This document shows positions 16,037 through 24,403 of a stretch of DNA of 39,446 bases, in pieces; position 1 is the first letter of the stretch, and each line of letters begins with the position of its first letter. The notes beneath the pieces are model-generated. The model was not told the origin of the DNA and ran no database searches. It saw only the letters and a program-made list of their open reading frames with translations. The stretch covers positions 1 to 39,446 of the forward strand of contig JAAVYP010000043.1 of NCBI GenBank assembly GCA_022791195.1. The letters are read 5' to 3'. The DNA comes from Clostridiales bacterium (GTDB lineage Bacteria; Bacillota; Clostridia; Oscillospirales; CAG-272). Made by a program: the position numbers and the translations under genes.

Positions 16037-16912
16037 ATGTCTAAGAAAATTCGAATCAGAAAACATTCCGTTGTCCTCAACCGTTCTAAAGGGGGCGACT
16101 TCGGAATCGGAATTATGCTTGCAGCGATGGGCGCGTTCATGTTTTTGCCGATGCTGTATGCAATTCTTCAGTCCTTAAAGCCGCTTGACGAGCTGTGGGC
16201 GTTCCCGCCGCGGTTTTTTGTGGTCAATCCTACATTTAAGAACTATACAGATCTTTTTACATTGATGAATACCTCCTGGGTGCCTTTTTCAAGATACCTT
16301 TTCAACACGGTGTTTATCTCTGTGACAGGTACCTTTGGTAACTTGATTTTGTCTTCGATGGCGGCATATGCGCTCTCTAAGATCAAATTCCCGGGCCGGG
16401 GCTGGATGTTCCAGATGGTTGTGCTTTCGCTGATGTTTAATGCGACAGCTGCTTCGATCGCTAACTTCATTGCCATGAGCCTTCTTGGCTGGGTTGATAC
16501 CTATTGGTCGATTATTGTGCCGGCATGGGGCTCAACACTGGGTCTTTACCTGATGAAGCAGTTTATGGAGACGGCCGTGGCTGACACGGTGCTTGAATCG
16601 GCCAGACTGGACGGCTGCAGCGAATTTACAACTTTCTTGAAAATCGCCATGCCAATGGTTAAACCGGCTTGGCTGACGCTGATTGTTTACTCGTTCCAGG
16701 GACTTTGGAATACAGGCGCTTCTATTTACATTTATTCAGAGGAATTCAAGACATTCAGCTATGCGATCAGCCAGATTCTATCGGGCGGTATTGTCAGAGC
16801 CGGCGCGGGCGCTGCGTCCACGGTGGTTATGATGATCGTGCCGATTGTGGTGTTTGTCATTACCCAAAGTAATATCATTGAGACGATGGCTTCGTCCGGT
16901 ATGAAGGACTAA
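16037..16912 (+). CDS. Sugar-type ABC permease, MalG-like (first pair)
   Basis: A 291-residue partner permease with six transmembrane helices and EAA loop LESARLDGCSEFTTFLKIAM then P (from about residue 194). It starts ten bases after the upstream stop with GAGGAGGAGG as ribosome site. The short C-terminal tail after the last helix (IIETMASSGMKD) resembles the MalG tail that contacts the ATPase. No ATPase gene is in the operon, so a shared MsmX/UgpC-type ATPase elsewhere is expected from CUT1 precedent in Firmicutes. Confidence 0.9.
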   Translation: MSKKIRIRKHSVVLNRSKGGDFGIGIMLAAMGAFMFLPMLYAILQSLKPLDELWAFPPRFFVVNPTFKNYTDLFTLMNTSWVPFSRYLFNTVFISVTGTFGNLILSSMAAYALSKIKFPGRGWMFQMVVLSLMFNATAASIANFIAMSLLGWVDTYWSIIVPAWGSTLGLYLMKQFMETAVADTVLESARLDGCSEFTTFLKIAMPMVKPAWLTLIVYSFQGLWNTGASIYIYSEEFKTFSYAISQILSGGIVRAGAGAASTVVMMIVPIVVFVITQSNIIETMASSGMKD

Positions 16913-16922
16913 GGGGGGTAAC

Positions 16923-19079
16923 ATGAAAAGATTTATGAGTATTTTAGCCCTGTGTCTGATGATGGTGATCGTGGTGGGGCCGATTGCAAGCAATGCAGCG
17001 GCTTATTCCTCGTTTACGTATTCAATCGACGGCGAGCAGTTGCTTTCGCCCGATGGATACACACCAAGCCGGACGATTACATCTGGCTATATGGGGCTGC
17101 ATGCCGATCTGAACGAACCGACCGATTTGGTGACCGATGCAGACGGCAATGTATATATTGCCGATCCGAATAATAATCGTATTATTATTTTGGATCCGTA
17201 TTTCAAACTGATATACGAGCTAAAGAGTTTTGTCAACGATCAGGGGATTAACGACGCACTGAGCGGTGCGCGCGGTCTGTGTGTCACCAATGATTATATT
17301 TTTGTGGCAGACACAGGCTTGAAAAGAATATTGGTCTTTGAAAAATATAATGCCGAAACCGGAAAATGTGCTTTTGTCAATCGTTTTGAGGAACCCGAAT
17401 CGGATTCCTTTGCGAAGGACAGCACCTATATGCCTATCGCTATTGCAGCCGACCGTGCCGGCCGTATGTATGTTGTGTCGGCGACAACCTATGAGGGTAT
17501 TATTGCGCTGAACGCAGACGGCACATTCAGCGGTTTCGTCGGCGCGCAAAAGGGTAACTATAGCGCACTTGCTCTTTTCTGGCGTAAATTCCAGACCAAA
17601 GAGCAGCGGGAAGCCAGCGAATCCAATTTGTCGGTGGAATATAACAACATCACCATTGATGAAAGCGGATTTACCTATGCAACCACGTCTGCGATTGATC
17701 CGGATAAACAGCAGGCTGCTATCGAAAGCGGTTCCAGCGATGGAACCTATGCACCTGTAAAAAAGCTCAACACGGCGGGCGATGATATCATGCGCCGAAA
17801 CGGATTTTTCCCGCCTTCGGGTGCGGTTTCGGTTACCAGTGAAAACGCCGCTGCAGAAGGACAGATTTTTGGTGCATCCACAATCGTTGACGCGGCGGTC
17901 GGACCAGAGGGCACTTGGTCGATTCTGGACCAGAAGCGAAGCATGATTTTCACCTATGATGCGGACGGTCAGTTGTTGTTTGCCTTTGGTGACAAGGGTG
18001 AGCAGCTTGGCAACTTAAAATCGCCGAACTCCATTACGTATCAGGGCGACAAGCTTTTGGCGCTTGATTCAACAATGAATTCGATTACTGTCTATACCCG
18101 AACCGAGTATGGCAATATTATGATCAATGCCTTGAAAGCCAATAATGACCGGCGCTTTGATGAGGCAACCTCTTATTGGAAAGCAATTTTACAGAGAAAC
18201 AACAATTTCGATGCTGCTTATCAGGGCTTAGGCCAGGCTGCTTATCGAAGCGGAAACTGGGAATTGGCGATGGACTATTTTGGTTCCTGCCTTTCGCTTC
18301 AAGAATACTCAGATTCATTTAAAATGTGGCGTAAAGACTGGGTTGAGAAGTATGTTATTATCGTTCCCATTTTTGTTATTGTTGTTTTGTTTGCCATTGT
18401 TAAATTCTTTGGCTATGCGAACAAGGTTAACAAACGCGTGGCTACTTCGGGTGAAAAAAGAACCTTGCCGCAGGAATTGCTGTACGGTTTTCACCTCATT
18501 TTCCATCCTTTTGATGGCTTCTGGGACTTGAAGCATGAAAAGCGCGGATCTTTGCGGGCTGCGCTGATCTATCTGGCCATTACGGTGGCCGCCTTTGTGT
18601 ACGCCGGTGTTGGCAAGTCTTTCTTGTTTGACCCAATAAAGACGCAAAGCAGCATTTTCATGCAGGCTGCATCGGTGATTGTGCCGGTTCTGCTGTGGGT
18701 TGTTGCAAACTGGTGTTTGACGACTCTCATGGAAGGCGAAGGCAGCTTAAAAGATATTTTCATTGCCACTTGCTATGCACTGCTGCCGCTGCCGATGCTG
18801 ATGATTCCGTCGGTGCTGCTGACACATATACTTACCTTCAACGAAACCGGATTCCTTTCGTTGCTGGATGGTGTTATGTGGGTATGGATTGGTCTTTTGA
18901 TTTTCTTTGGCTGCATGATTACCCACGATTATACCATCGGAAAGAACACAGTCACGTGTCTTTGCACCATCGTGGGCATGTGTGTGATTATGTTTATCGG
19001 CATTTTGTTCTCTACGCTGATGGTCAAAATGGTGACGCTGGTATCGAATATCGCTACCGAGCTTTCATACCGAATGTAG
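16923..19079 (+). CDS. NHL beta-propeller / TPR / Yip1-domain membrane protein
   Basis: A 718-residue multidomain protein. A signal peptide (about 1-26) is followed by NHL-type propeller blades (about 60-395), for example EPTDLVTDADGNVYIADPNN near residue 60 and VDAAVGPEGTWSILD later. A TPR pair follows at about 402-467 (FDEATSYWKAILQRN, AYQGLGQAAYRSGNWELAMD). A transmembrane helix (about 476-496) and a C-terminal Yip1-like block of about five helices (545-710) complete it. Propeller and TPRs would face outside, with the Yip1 part in the membrane. It lies between the two permease pairs with AGGGGGG ahead of the ATG. I recall similar Yip1 proteins beside DUF5696 genes in other Firmicutes; the role is unknown. 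Confidence 0.82.
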   Translation: MKRFMSILALCLMMVIVVGPIASNAAAYSSFTYSIDGEQLLSPDGYTPSRTITSGYMGLHADLNEPTDLVTDADGNVYIADPNNNRIIILDPYFKLIYELKSFVNDQGINDALSGARGLCVTNDYIFVADTGLKRILVFEKYNAETGKCAFVNRFEEPESDSFAKDSTYMPIAIAADRAGRMYVVSATTYEGIIALNADGTFSGFVGAQKGNYSALALFWRKFQTKEQREASESNLSVEYNNITIDESGFTYATTSAIDPDKQQAAIESGSSDGTYAPVKKLNTAGDDIMRRNGFFPPSGAVSVTSENAAAEGQIFGASTIVDAAVGPEGTWSILDQKRSMIFTYDADGQLLFAFGDKGEQLGNLKSPNSITYQGDKLLALDSTMNSITVYTRTEYGNIMINALKANNDRRFDEATSYWKAILQRNNNFDAAYQGLGQAAYRSGNWELAMDYFGSCLSLQEYSDSFKMWRKDWVEKYVIIVPIFVIVVLFAIVKFFGYANKVNKRVATSGEKRTLPQELLYGFHLIFHPFDGFWDLKHEKRGSLRAALIYLAITVAAFVYAGVGKSFLFDPIKTQSSIFMQAASVIVPVLLWVVANWCLTTLMEGEGSLKDIFIATCYALLPLPMLMIPSVLLTHILTFNETGFLSLLDGVMWVWIGLLIFFGCMITHDYTIGKNTVTCLCTIVGMCVIMFIGILFSTLMVKMVTLVSNIATELSYRM

Positions 19080-19094
19080 GAAGGAGGAAAGTCT

Positions 19095-22079
19095 ATGAAA
19101 AATTATGCTAAAAAAATATCAATGCTTCTTGCACTTATCTTGACTCTTACAGGCTTTCAGGGACTTTTCAGCCTTTCTGTCTTTGCTGATGAGCCGACGG
19201 CGGCTGCTTCTGACGAGGAAGAAGAGGAAGAACTCCCCGATTACACAAAGATTCAGTTTGCGACAGGCCAGGCAAAATTAGATGATATTCGTTCTAAGTT
19301 AGCCTATGATGAAGAAGGCAACTATTTAGGCGGAAACAACCTCTTTACAAGAAGGGGCGACTATTACCTTTATGTAGACGGCTTTTCGGGCGAGGTGATC
19401 TGGCGGAATCAGAAAACCGGAGAAATGCTGTTCTCCAATCCCTATGATGTGGCTTATCCGGAAACGGCCAGAACCAACAGCGTCAAGCAGGAAATGCTTA
19501 GCCAAATTATTCTGACCTATTCGGACTCTGTATCAGAGCCTACCATGAACTCTTATCGGGATGCTTGTCAAAACCAGCAGATTTCATTAAAGTATATCAC
19601 GAATGGTATACGGGTCAATTATTCGATTGGTGAAGAAGAGGCACGTAAGTTGGTGCCGCGAATGATTGAAAAATCACGTTTTGAGAGCATGATTTTGGAT
19701 CTTATCCCGGAAGGACGGGACAGAGAGCTTATTTTAACCTATTATACCCTGCTTGATCAGAGCGATGAAAATCTGACGTCGGCTCAGATCACCCATTTAA
19801 AGCAGAACTATCCAATTACAAACACCATGGCGGTGTATGTATTTGACTCAGATGCCCAAAAGCGGGAGCTGACCAATGTGGAAGGCATCATTTCCCGCTA
19901 TACCGAATATACCTTTGACGATTTAAACGAAGACCACTCTATGGTTGGATACGAAGGCAATGATGCGGCGCCTCCTGTTTTCAAAATGGGACTGGAGTAT
20001 ACGCTGGCCGAGGATGGATCGCTGCAGGTTCGTTTGGCTTCGAGCGGTATTCGCTATGACGAAGACAACTATCAGTTAAAGTCGATTAGTATATTGCCTT
20101 ATTTTGGCGCAACAAGCAATAAATATCAAGGCTATACCTTCTTACCGGACGGAAGCGGCACGCTGATTGAAAACAGCGACAACGCTTATACCTTAGCGGG
20201 TCAGATTTACGGCCGGGACTTTGCCTACCATCAAATCAGCGGTGCGAACCAGGAAACAATTCGCATGCCTGTGTTTGGTGTTGTGCAGCACACAGATCCT
20301 GTGGTGCAAGAGGAAGAGAGCGACGTGGAACAAACCGATGAACCGGTTGCTGAACCAACCGACGACGATGAACCGACGGATGATTCAGACGAGCCGGAGG
20401 ATGCTGACGCGGCGGACGAGGATGAGCCGGAGGAAGAAGACACTACGTCTGTACCGGCCGGTACGGTTTTGAAACCGGACAGCGCTTATGGATATTTCGC
20501 TATCATCGAAGAGGGCGCACCGTTAGCAACGATCACCTCAACGCATGGTGGCGCTGTATACAAATACAGCTCTGTTTACACACGTTTTTCGCCAAGAGCA
20601 TCGGATACATACAATTTAAAGGGTTCGCTGTCTGTTGACGGAAACACCATGTATACGGTAAACAGCAAGCGTAAGTACACCGGTAACTATGCACTGCGGT
20701 TTTATATGCTGACCGACGATGCCTTAGCATCGCGTGCAAACCTCTCTAAGGATGAATACTATGAGGTCAGCTATATGGGCATGGCCAAAGCATATCAGGA
20801 TTATCTGGTGCAAAAAGAGGGTCTTACGCCGCTGACCAAGGAGGACACCGCCTCTGACATTCCGTTGTATATCGAGTCGTTTGGCGCTTTGGATACCGAC
20901 GGAACTTTCCTTAGCTTCCCTGTTACCGTAAAACGGGCGCTGACTACTTTTGATGATCTCAAAACAATGTATGCAGCGCTGGAAGAAGAGGGCATTACCA
21001 ATGTCAACTTTAAGTTAACCGGCTTTACAAACGGAGGCATGAGACCGACAAGTCCGTATCATGTGAAGTTTGTGGATAAGGTTGGCGGAAATTCAGGCTT
21101 TAAAGACTTTGTTTCTTATGCGGCCGAGAAAAACATTGGCGTATATCCTGACTTTGACTTCTCTTATGTGGCCAAAACGGGATGGTTTGACGGCTTTGAT
21201 ATGAAAAAGCAGGCGATTAAAACCATCGATTCCCGTTATACCCAGAAGAGAGAGTACAGCGCGATTTACCAAACCTTTGAAGATACAGGTCTTATTGGCG
21301 TGTCTCCAAGCGCGATGAAGGATGTGTATGAGAACTTCACCAAGGAATATGCGAAGCTTGGTGCCACGGCGCTTTCAGTCGGCACGCTGGGTTCGGATTT
21401 GAACTCAGACTTTAACCGTAAAAATCCGCATGACCGTGCTGATGCACAGATGCAGGTGGAAAATCTCTTGACGCAGGTGCAGGAGGACTACAGCAGCATC
21501 ATGCTGGACGGCGGCAATGCATACACGCTGAAATATGCTGACCATATTTTAAATATGCCGCTTGAGTCAAGCCGGTATGCTAAGTCAAGCCAGTCGATTC
21601 CTTTCATGTCGCTGGTACTGCATGGATATGTTCAGTATGCAGGAAGCCCCACGAACATGGCCAGTGATTCCCGTTATGAAATGCTGAAAATGATCGAGAC
21701 CGGGGCGAATCCATATTTCATCTTGTCTTATCAGAACCTTTCCTACCTGAAAGAGGATAAAACGCTTAATAAATATTATTCAGTGTCCTTTGATATTTGG
21801 AAAGATGATTTGATTGAGACATATACAACGATGAATGATCTGTTTGGCGATCTGCAAACAGAAAGAATTGTGAACCACGAATTTTTGTCAGGTGTGCGTG
21901 TTCATACCGCCGAAGAGTCGGCCGCGGCTTCTTCGGAAAAGCAGTTTGAGACAGATGCGGGTACGATTGTACGTGTGACCTATTCAAACGGTGCACGATT
22001 CTATATCAACTATAACAATTTTGACGTTACAACCGAAGACGGGGCAGTAATTTCTGCCGACAGTTACGTGAGACGTTAA
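19095..22079 (+). CDS. Secreted DUF5696-type protein with probable glycosidase-like TIM barrel
   Basis: A 994-residue exported protein. The signal peptide (1-31, SLSVFA then DEPT) is followed by an acidic stretch and a large beta-rich N-terminal half (about 60-570). A region at about 585-890 has the alternating strands expected of a (beta/alpha)8 barrel, including IPLYIESFGALDTDG, VNFKLTGFTNGG, IGVYPDFDFSY and SSIMLDGGNAY. The Asp residues of YPDFDF and LDGG are candidates for catalysis by analogy only. A very acidic insert lies at about residues 402-452. No membrane anchor or lipobox. AAGGAGG before the ATG, 15 bp from the upstream stop. The family name is from memory; hydrolase activity is inference. 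Confidence 0.78.
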   Translation: MKNYAKKISMLLALILTLTGFQGLFSLSVFADEPTAAASDEEEEEELPDYTKIQFATGQAKLDDIRSKLAYDEEGNYLGGNNLFTRRGDYYLYVDGFSGEVIWRNQKTGEMLFSNPYDVAYPETARTNSVKQEMLSQIILTYSDSVSEPTMNSYRDACQNQQISLKYITNGIRVNYSIGEEEARKLVPRMIEKSRFESMILDLIPEGRDRELILTYYTLLDQSDENLTSAQITHLKQNYPITNTMAVYVFDSDAQKRELTNVEGIISRYTEYTFDDLNEDHSMVGYEGNDAAPPVFKMGLEYTLAEDGSLQVRLASSGIRYDEDNYQLKSISILPYFGATSNKYQGYTFLPDGSGTLIENSDNAYTLAGQIYGRDFAYHQISGANQETIRMPVFGVVQHTDPVVQEEESDVEQTDEPVAEPTDDDEPTDDSDEPEDADAADEDEPEEEDTTSVPAGTVLKPDSAYGYFAIIEEGAPLATITSTHGGAVYKYSSVYTRFSPRASDTYNLKGSLSVDGNTMYTVNSKRKYTGNYALRFYMLTDDALASRANLSKDEYYEVSYMGMAKAYQDYLVQKEGLTPLTKEDTASDIPLYIESFGALDTDGTFLSFPVTVKRALTTFDDLKTMYAALEEEGITNVNFKLTGFTNGGMRPTSPYHVKFVDKVGGNSGFKDFVSYAAEKNIGVYPDFDFSYVAKTGWFDGFDMKKQAIKTIDSRYTQKREYSAIYQTFEDTGLIGVSPSAMKDVYENFTKEYAKLGATALSVGTLGSDLNSDFNRKNPHDRADAQMQVENLLTQVQEDYSSIMLDGGNAYTLKYADHILNMPLESSRYAKSSQSIPFMSLVLHGYVQYAGSPTNMASDSRYEMLKMIETGANPYFILSYQNLSYLKEDKTLNKYYSVSFDIWKDDLIETYTTMNDLFGDLQTERIVNHEFLSGVRVHTAEESAAASSEKQFETDAGTIVRVTYSNGARFYINYNNFDVTTEDGAVISADSYVRR

Positions 22080-22094
22080 GGAAAGGAGATCAAT

Positions 22095-23063
22095 ATGACA
22101 TCAGCAGCAAAAGCAGCCGCGCCGAAAACAAAACGCCGCGGTGCATCGCTACAAGCGAAAAAACAGCGTGCGGGGTGGATTTTTGTTCTCCCGTTTATCG
22201 TTGGACTGATCATTGTCTATTTGCCGATTGTGGTAAATTCAATTATCGTAAGCTTTCATAAATTTTCTCCGCTGAGAGAAGGTTATGCGCTCGATTTTGT
22301 AGGACTTGAAAATTATCAGTATGCATTATTTAAGGATACCGATTTTGTTCAAAAGCTGGTATCTGGTATTCAGTCTTTAATATTCAGTATTCCTGCGATT
22401 GTTATTTTCTCCTTGTTTATGGCAGTGCTGCTTAACCAAAAGATGCTTGGGCGGGCTGCTTTCAGAGCAATCTTCTTCGTGCCGGTTATTCTCAGCACAG
22501 GTATTGTTGAGAAAATGGACTTAGGCAATAAGATGATTAGCGATTTGGGTGAATCAGCCGGGATTGATACCGGTGCTGCCGGAGCATCCGGCGAGGACGC
22601 CAATCAGATTGTGTCTATCGTGGATATCGAGAATTTATTCTCGAACATGGCGGTGGGCACAGGCCTTGTGAAATATGTGGTAACGCTTGTGAACGGTGTC
22701 TATGATATTATTAACCGTTCAGGCGTTCAAATGCTGATTTTCTTAGCAGGTCTGCAGTCTATTTCACCGGCTATTTATGAATCCTGTTCCATTGACGGCG
22801 CAACCACATGGGAAACATTCTGGAAAATTACATTCCCCATGATCTCACCGATGATCTTGGTTAATGCAATTTATACCATTATCGATTCCTTTACATCGGG
22901 TAAAAACGAAGTGATGACCTATATCAATCAAGTATATACGAGCAGCGGCGGAAACGTGCGAAGTGCGGCGATGTCGTGGATTTACTTCCTGATTGTTATG
23001 GTTGTGGTTGGCATTGCAGCGGCCCTCATTTCGAGCTATATCTTCTATCAAAGAAAAGATTAA
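22095..23063 (+). CDS. Sugar-type ABC permease, MalF/LplB-like (second pair)
   Basis: A 322-residue permease with six helices and EAA loop YESCSIDGATTWETFWKITF then P (from about residue 231). Between helices 3 and 4 there is an extra hydrophilic, probably external segment (about residues 150-185, Gly/Ala/Asp rich) that is absent from the first-pair permease. GGAAAGGAG precedes the ATG, 15 bp after the DUF5696 stop. It is not a recent duplicate of the gene at 15034, so the two pairs are likely to have different partners or substrates. Confidence 0.88.
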   Translation: MTSAAKAAAPKTKRRGASLQAKKQRAGWIFVLPFIVGLIIVYLPIVVNSIIVSFHKFSPLREGYALDFVGLENYQYALFKDTDFVQKLVSGIQSLIFSIPAIVIFSLFMAVLLNQKMLGRAAFRAIFFVPVILSTGIVEKMDLGNKMISDLGESAGIDTGAAGASGEDANQIVSIVDIENLFSNMAVGTGLVKYVVTLVNGVYDIINRSGVQMLIFLAGLQSISPAIYESCSIDGATTWETFWKITFPMISPMILVNAIYTIIDSFTSGKNEVMTYINQVYTSSGGNVRSAAMSWIYFLIVMVVVGIAAALISSYIFYQRKD

Positions 23064-23081
23064 GGAAAGGAGGAGAGAATA

Positions 23082-24074
23082 GTGAATCAAGCAAAAATAA
23101 AAAAAGAAACCAAGAATTCGATTCGGGTCGAGTTTGATGACAGAACATCGCGCTTAGAACGCTGGAAATTAAAATATGCATCTTTCACCTTTTTAGGCAA
23201 AGTCATTTTCTATATTTTCAGATTCTTGCTCCTTCTTGGCATTTCTTATGTTATTCTATATCCTTTCCTGACGAAAATTACTTCGTCGTTTATGAGTTGG
23301 GAGGATTTGGTCGACAGTACGGTAAAGCTAATTCCTAAATATCCTACCTTAGATCGTTATCGAATGTATATTACGGGTTATAGCTATTTCCGTGCGATGT
23401 TTAATACGCTGTTCCTTTCAGCGGCGCTCGGCCTTTTGCAGACGTTTGTGTGCTGCTTTATCGGGTATGGTTTTGCCAAGTATAAATTCAAAGGCAATCG
23501 GCTTTTGTTTATGCTGGTTGTATTCACCATGATTGTTCCGCACAATGCACTGCAGTTTGCGATGTACATGAAATTCAGATTCTTTGACGTGTTTGGCATT
23601 GTCGAACTGATCAAAGGCTCTGCAATCAATACGCTGAATACCTTCTTCCCGTTTATTGCACTTTCGGCTACCGGATTGGCGTTCCAAAACGGTCTTTATA
23701 TCTTTATGATGCGTCAGTTCTTCAAAGGGGTGCCTGATGAGCTGGAGGAATCGGCCTATATTGATGGCTCGGGCGTGTTCAGAACCTTCTTTACGATCAT
23801 TCTGCCGCTGGCAGTGCCGATGATGGTGACCATATTCCTGTTTGCGTTCTCTTGGCAGTGGACCGATTATTTCTATACGAATCTGTTCCTGCCGGGCGGC
23901 AAAACATTGCTTATGGGTAACTTTATCTCAGGTGATTTTTCAAACGCCACAGGGCAAGGGGCGGCAAACCTGGCAGCAGCATCTTTGCTGATCATTGCGC
24001 CGCTGATCGTGGTATACTTGTTTGGTCAAAAATACTTGATTCAGGGTATTGAGAGATCGGGTATTGTTGGTTAA
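23082..24074 (+). CDS. Sugar-type ABC permease, MalG-like (second pair)
   Basis: A 330-residue permease starting with GTG, supported by the strong AGGAAAGGAGGAG just upstream. A basic N-terminal tail of about 45 residues is followed by six helices and EAA loop LEESAYIDGSGVFRTFFTII then LP (from about residue 223). It closes the operon: a T-rich terminator begins about 50 bases on. There is no dedicated solute-binding protein beside this second pair. Confidence 0.88.
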   Translation: MNQAKIKKETKNSIRVEFDDRTSRLERWKLKYASFTFLGKVIFYIFRFLLLLGISYVILYPFLTKITSSFMSWEDLVDSTVKLIPKYPTLDRYRMYITGYSYFRAMFNTLFLSAALGLLQTFVCCFIGYGFAKYKFKGNRLLFMLVVFTMIVPHNALQFAMYMKFRFFDVFGIVELIKGSAINTLNTFFPFIALSATGLAFQNGLYIFMMRQFFKGVPDELEESAYIDGSGVFRTFFTIILPLAVPMMVTIFLFAFSWQWTDYFYTNLFLPGGKTLLMGNFISGDFSNATGQGAANLAAASLLIIAPLIVVYLFGQKYLIQGIERSGIVG

Positions 24075-24124
24075 GCATAGTAAATAAAAAACAAAACAGT
24101 CAATATTAGACGATGTTTTTACAG

Positions 24125-24157
24125 AAAATCGAGAGGCAGCCGCCTCTCGATTTTTTT
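24125..24157 (+). terminator. Terminator of the transport operon
   Basis: Stem TCGAGAGGC (24129-24137) and GCCTCTCGA (24142-24150), loop AGCC, seven T residues at 24151-24157. The flanking A and T runs lengthen the stem. Confidence 0.93.
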
Positions 24158-24246
24158 GCGTGCGTTCCATATTCCTTTAAAAAGCGGACGCATCGCTTGC
24201 TGGTTTCTCTTTTTGAGAGCGTACAGAAGTAAAAATCACTTGATTC

Positions 24247-24295
24247 GACAATATTTTCTAGGCAAAGTTCCTAAGCGCAAGGAATAAAAGTTGTC
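24247..24295 (+). other. Small nested hairpin upstream of the cohesin-like gene
   Basis: Outer arms GACAA (24247-24251) and TTGTC (24291-24295) enclose TTCCT (24268-24272) paired with AGGAA (24280-24284). It sits in a 246-bp gap (24158-24403) that must also hold the promoter of the next gene. A weak TATAAA box near 24354-24359 is the best -10 candidate, which would leave this structure outside the transcript. No riboswitch class was matched. Confidence 0.3.
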
Positions 24296-24403
24296 ATATA
24301 TCACAAAAAATGGGAAAAACGGGGATTCGTTCTTGCCTGATTCTCTAACATATTATAAAATGAATATGTATACAGCATAAATAAAGAAGAGGAGGAAAAA
24401 AGA

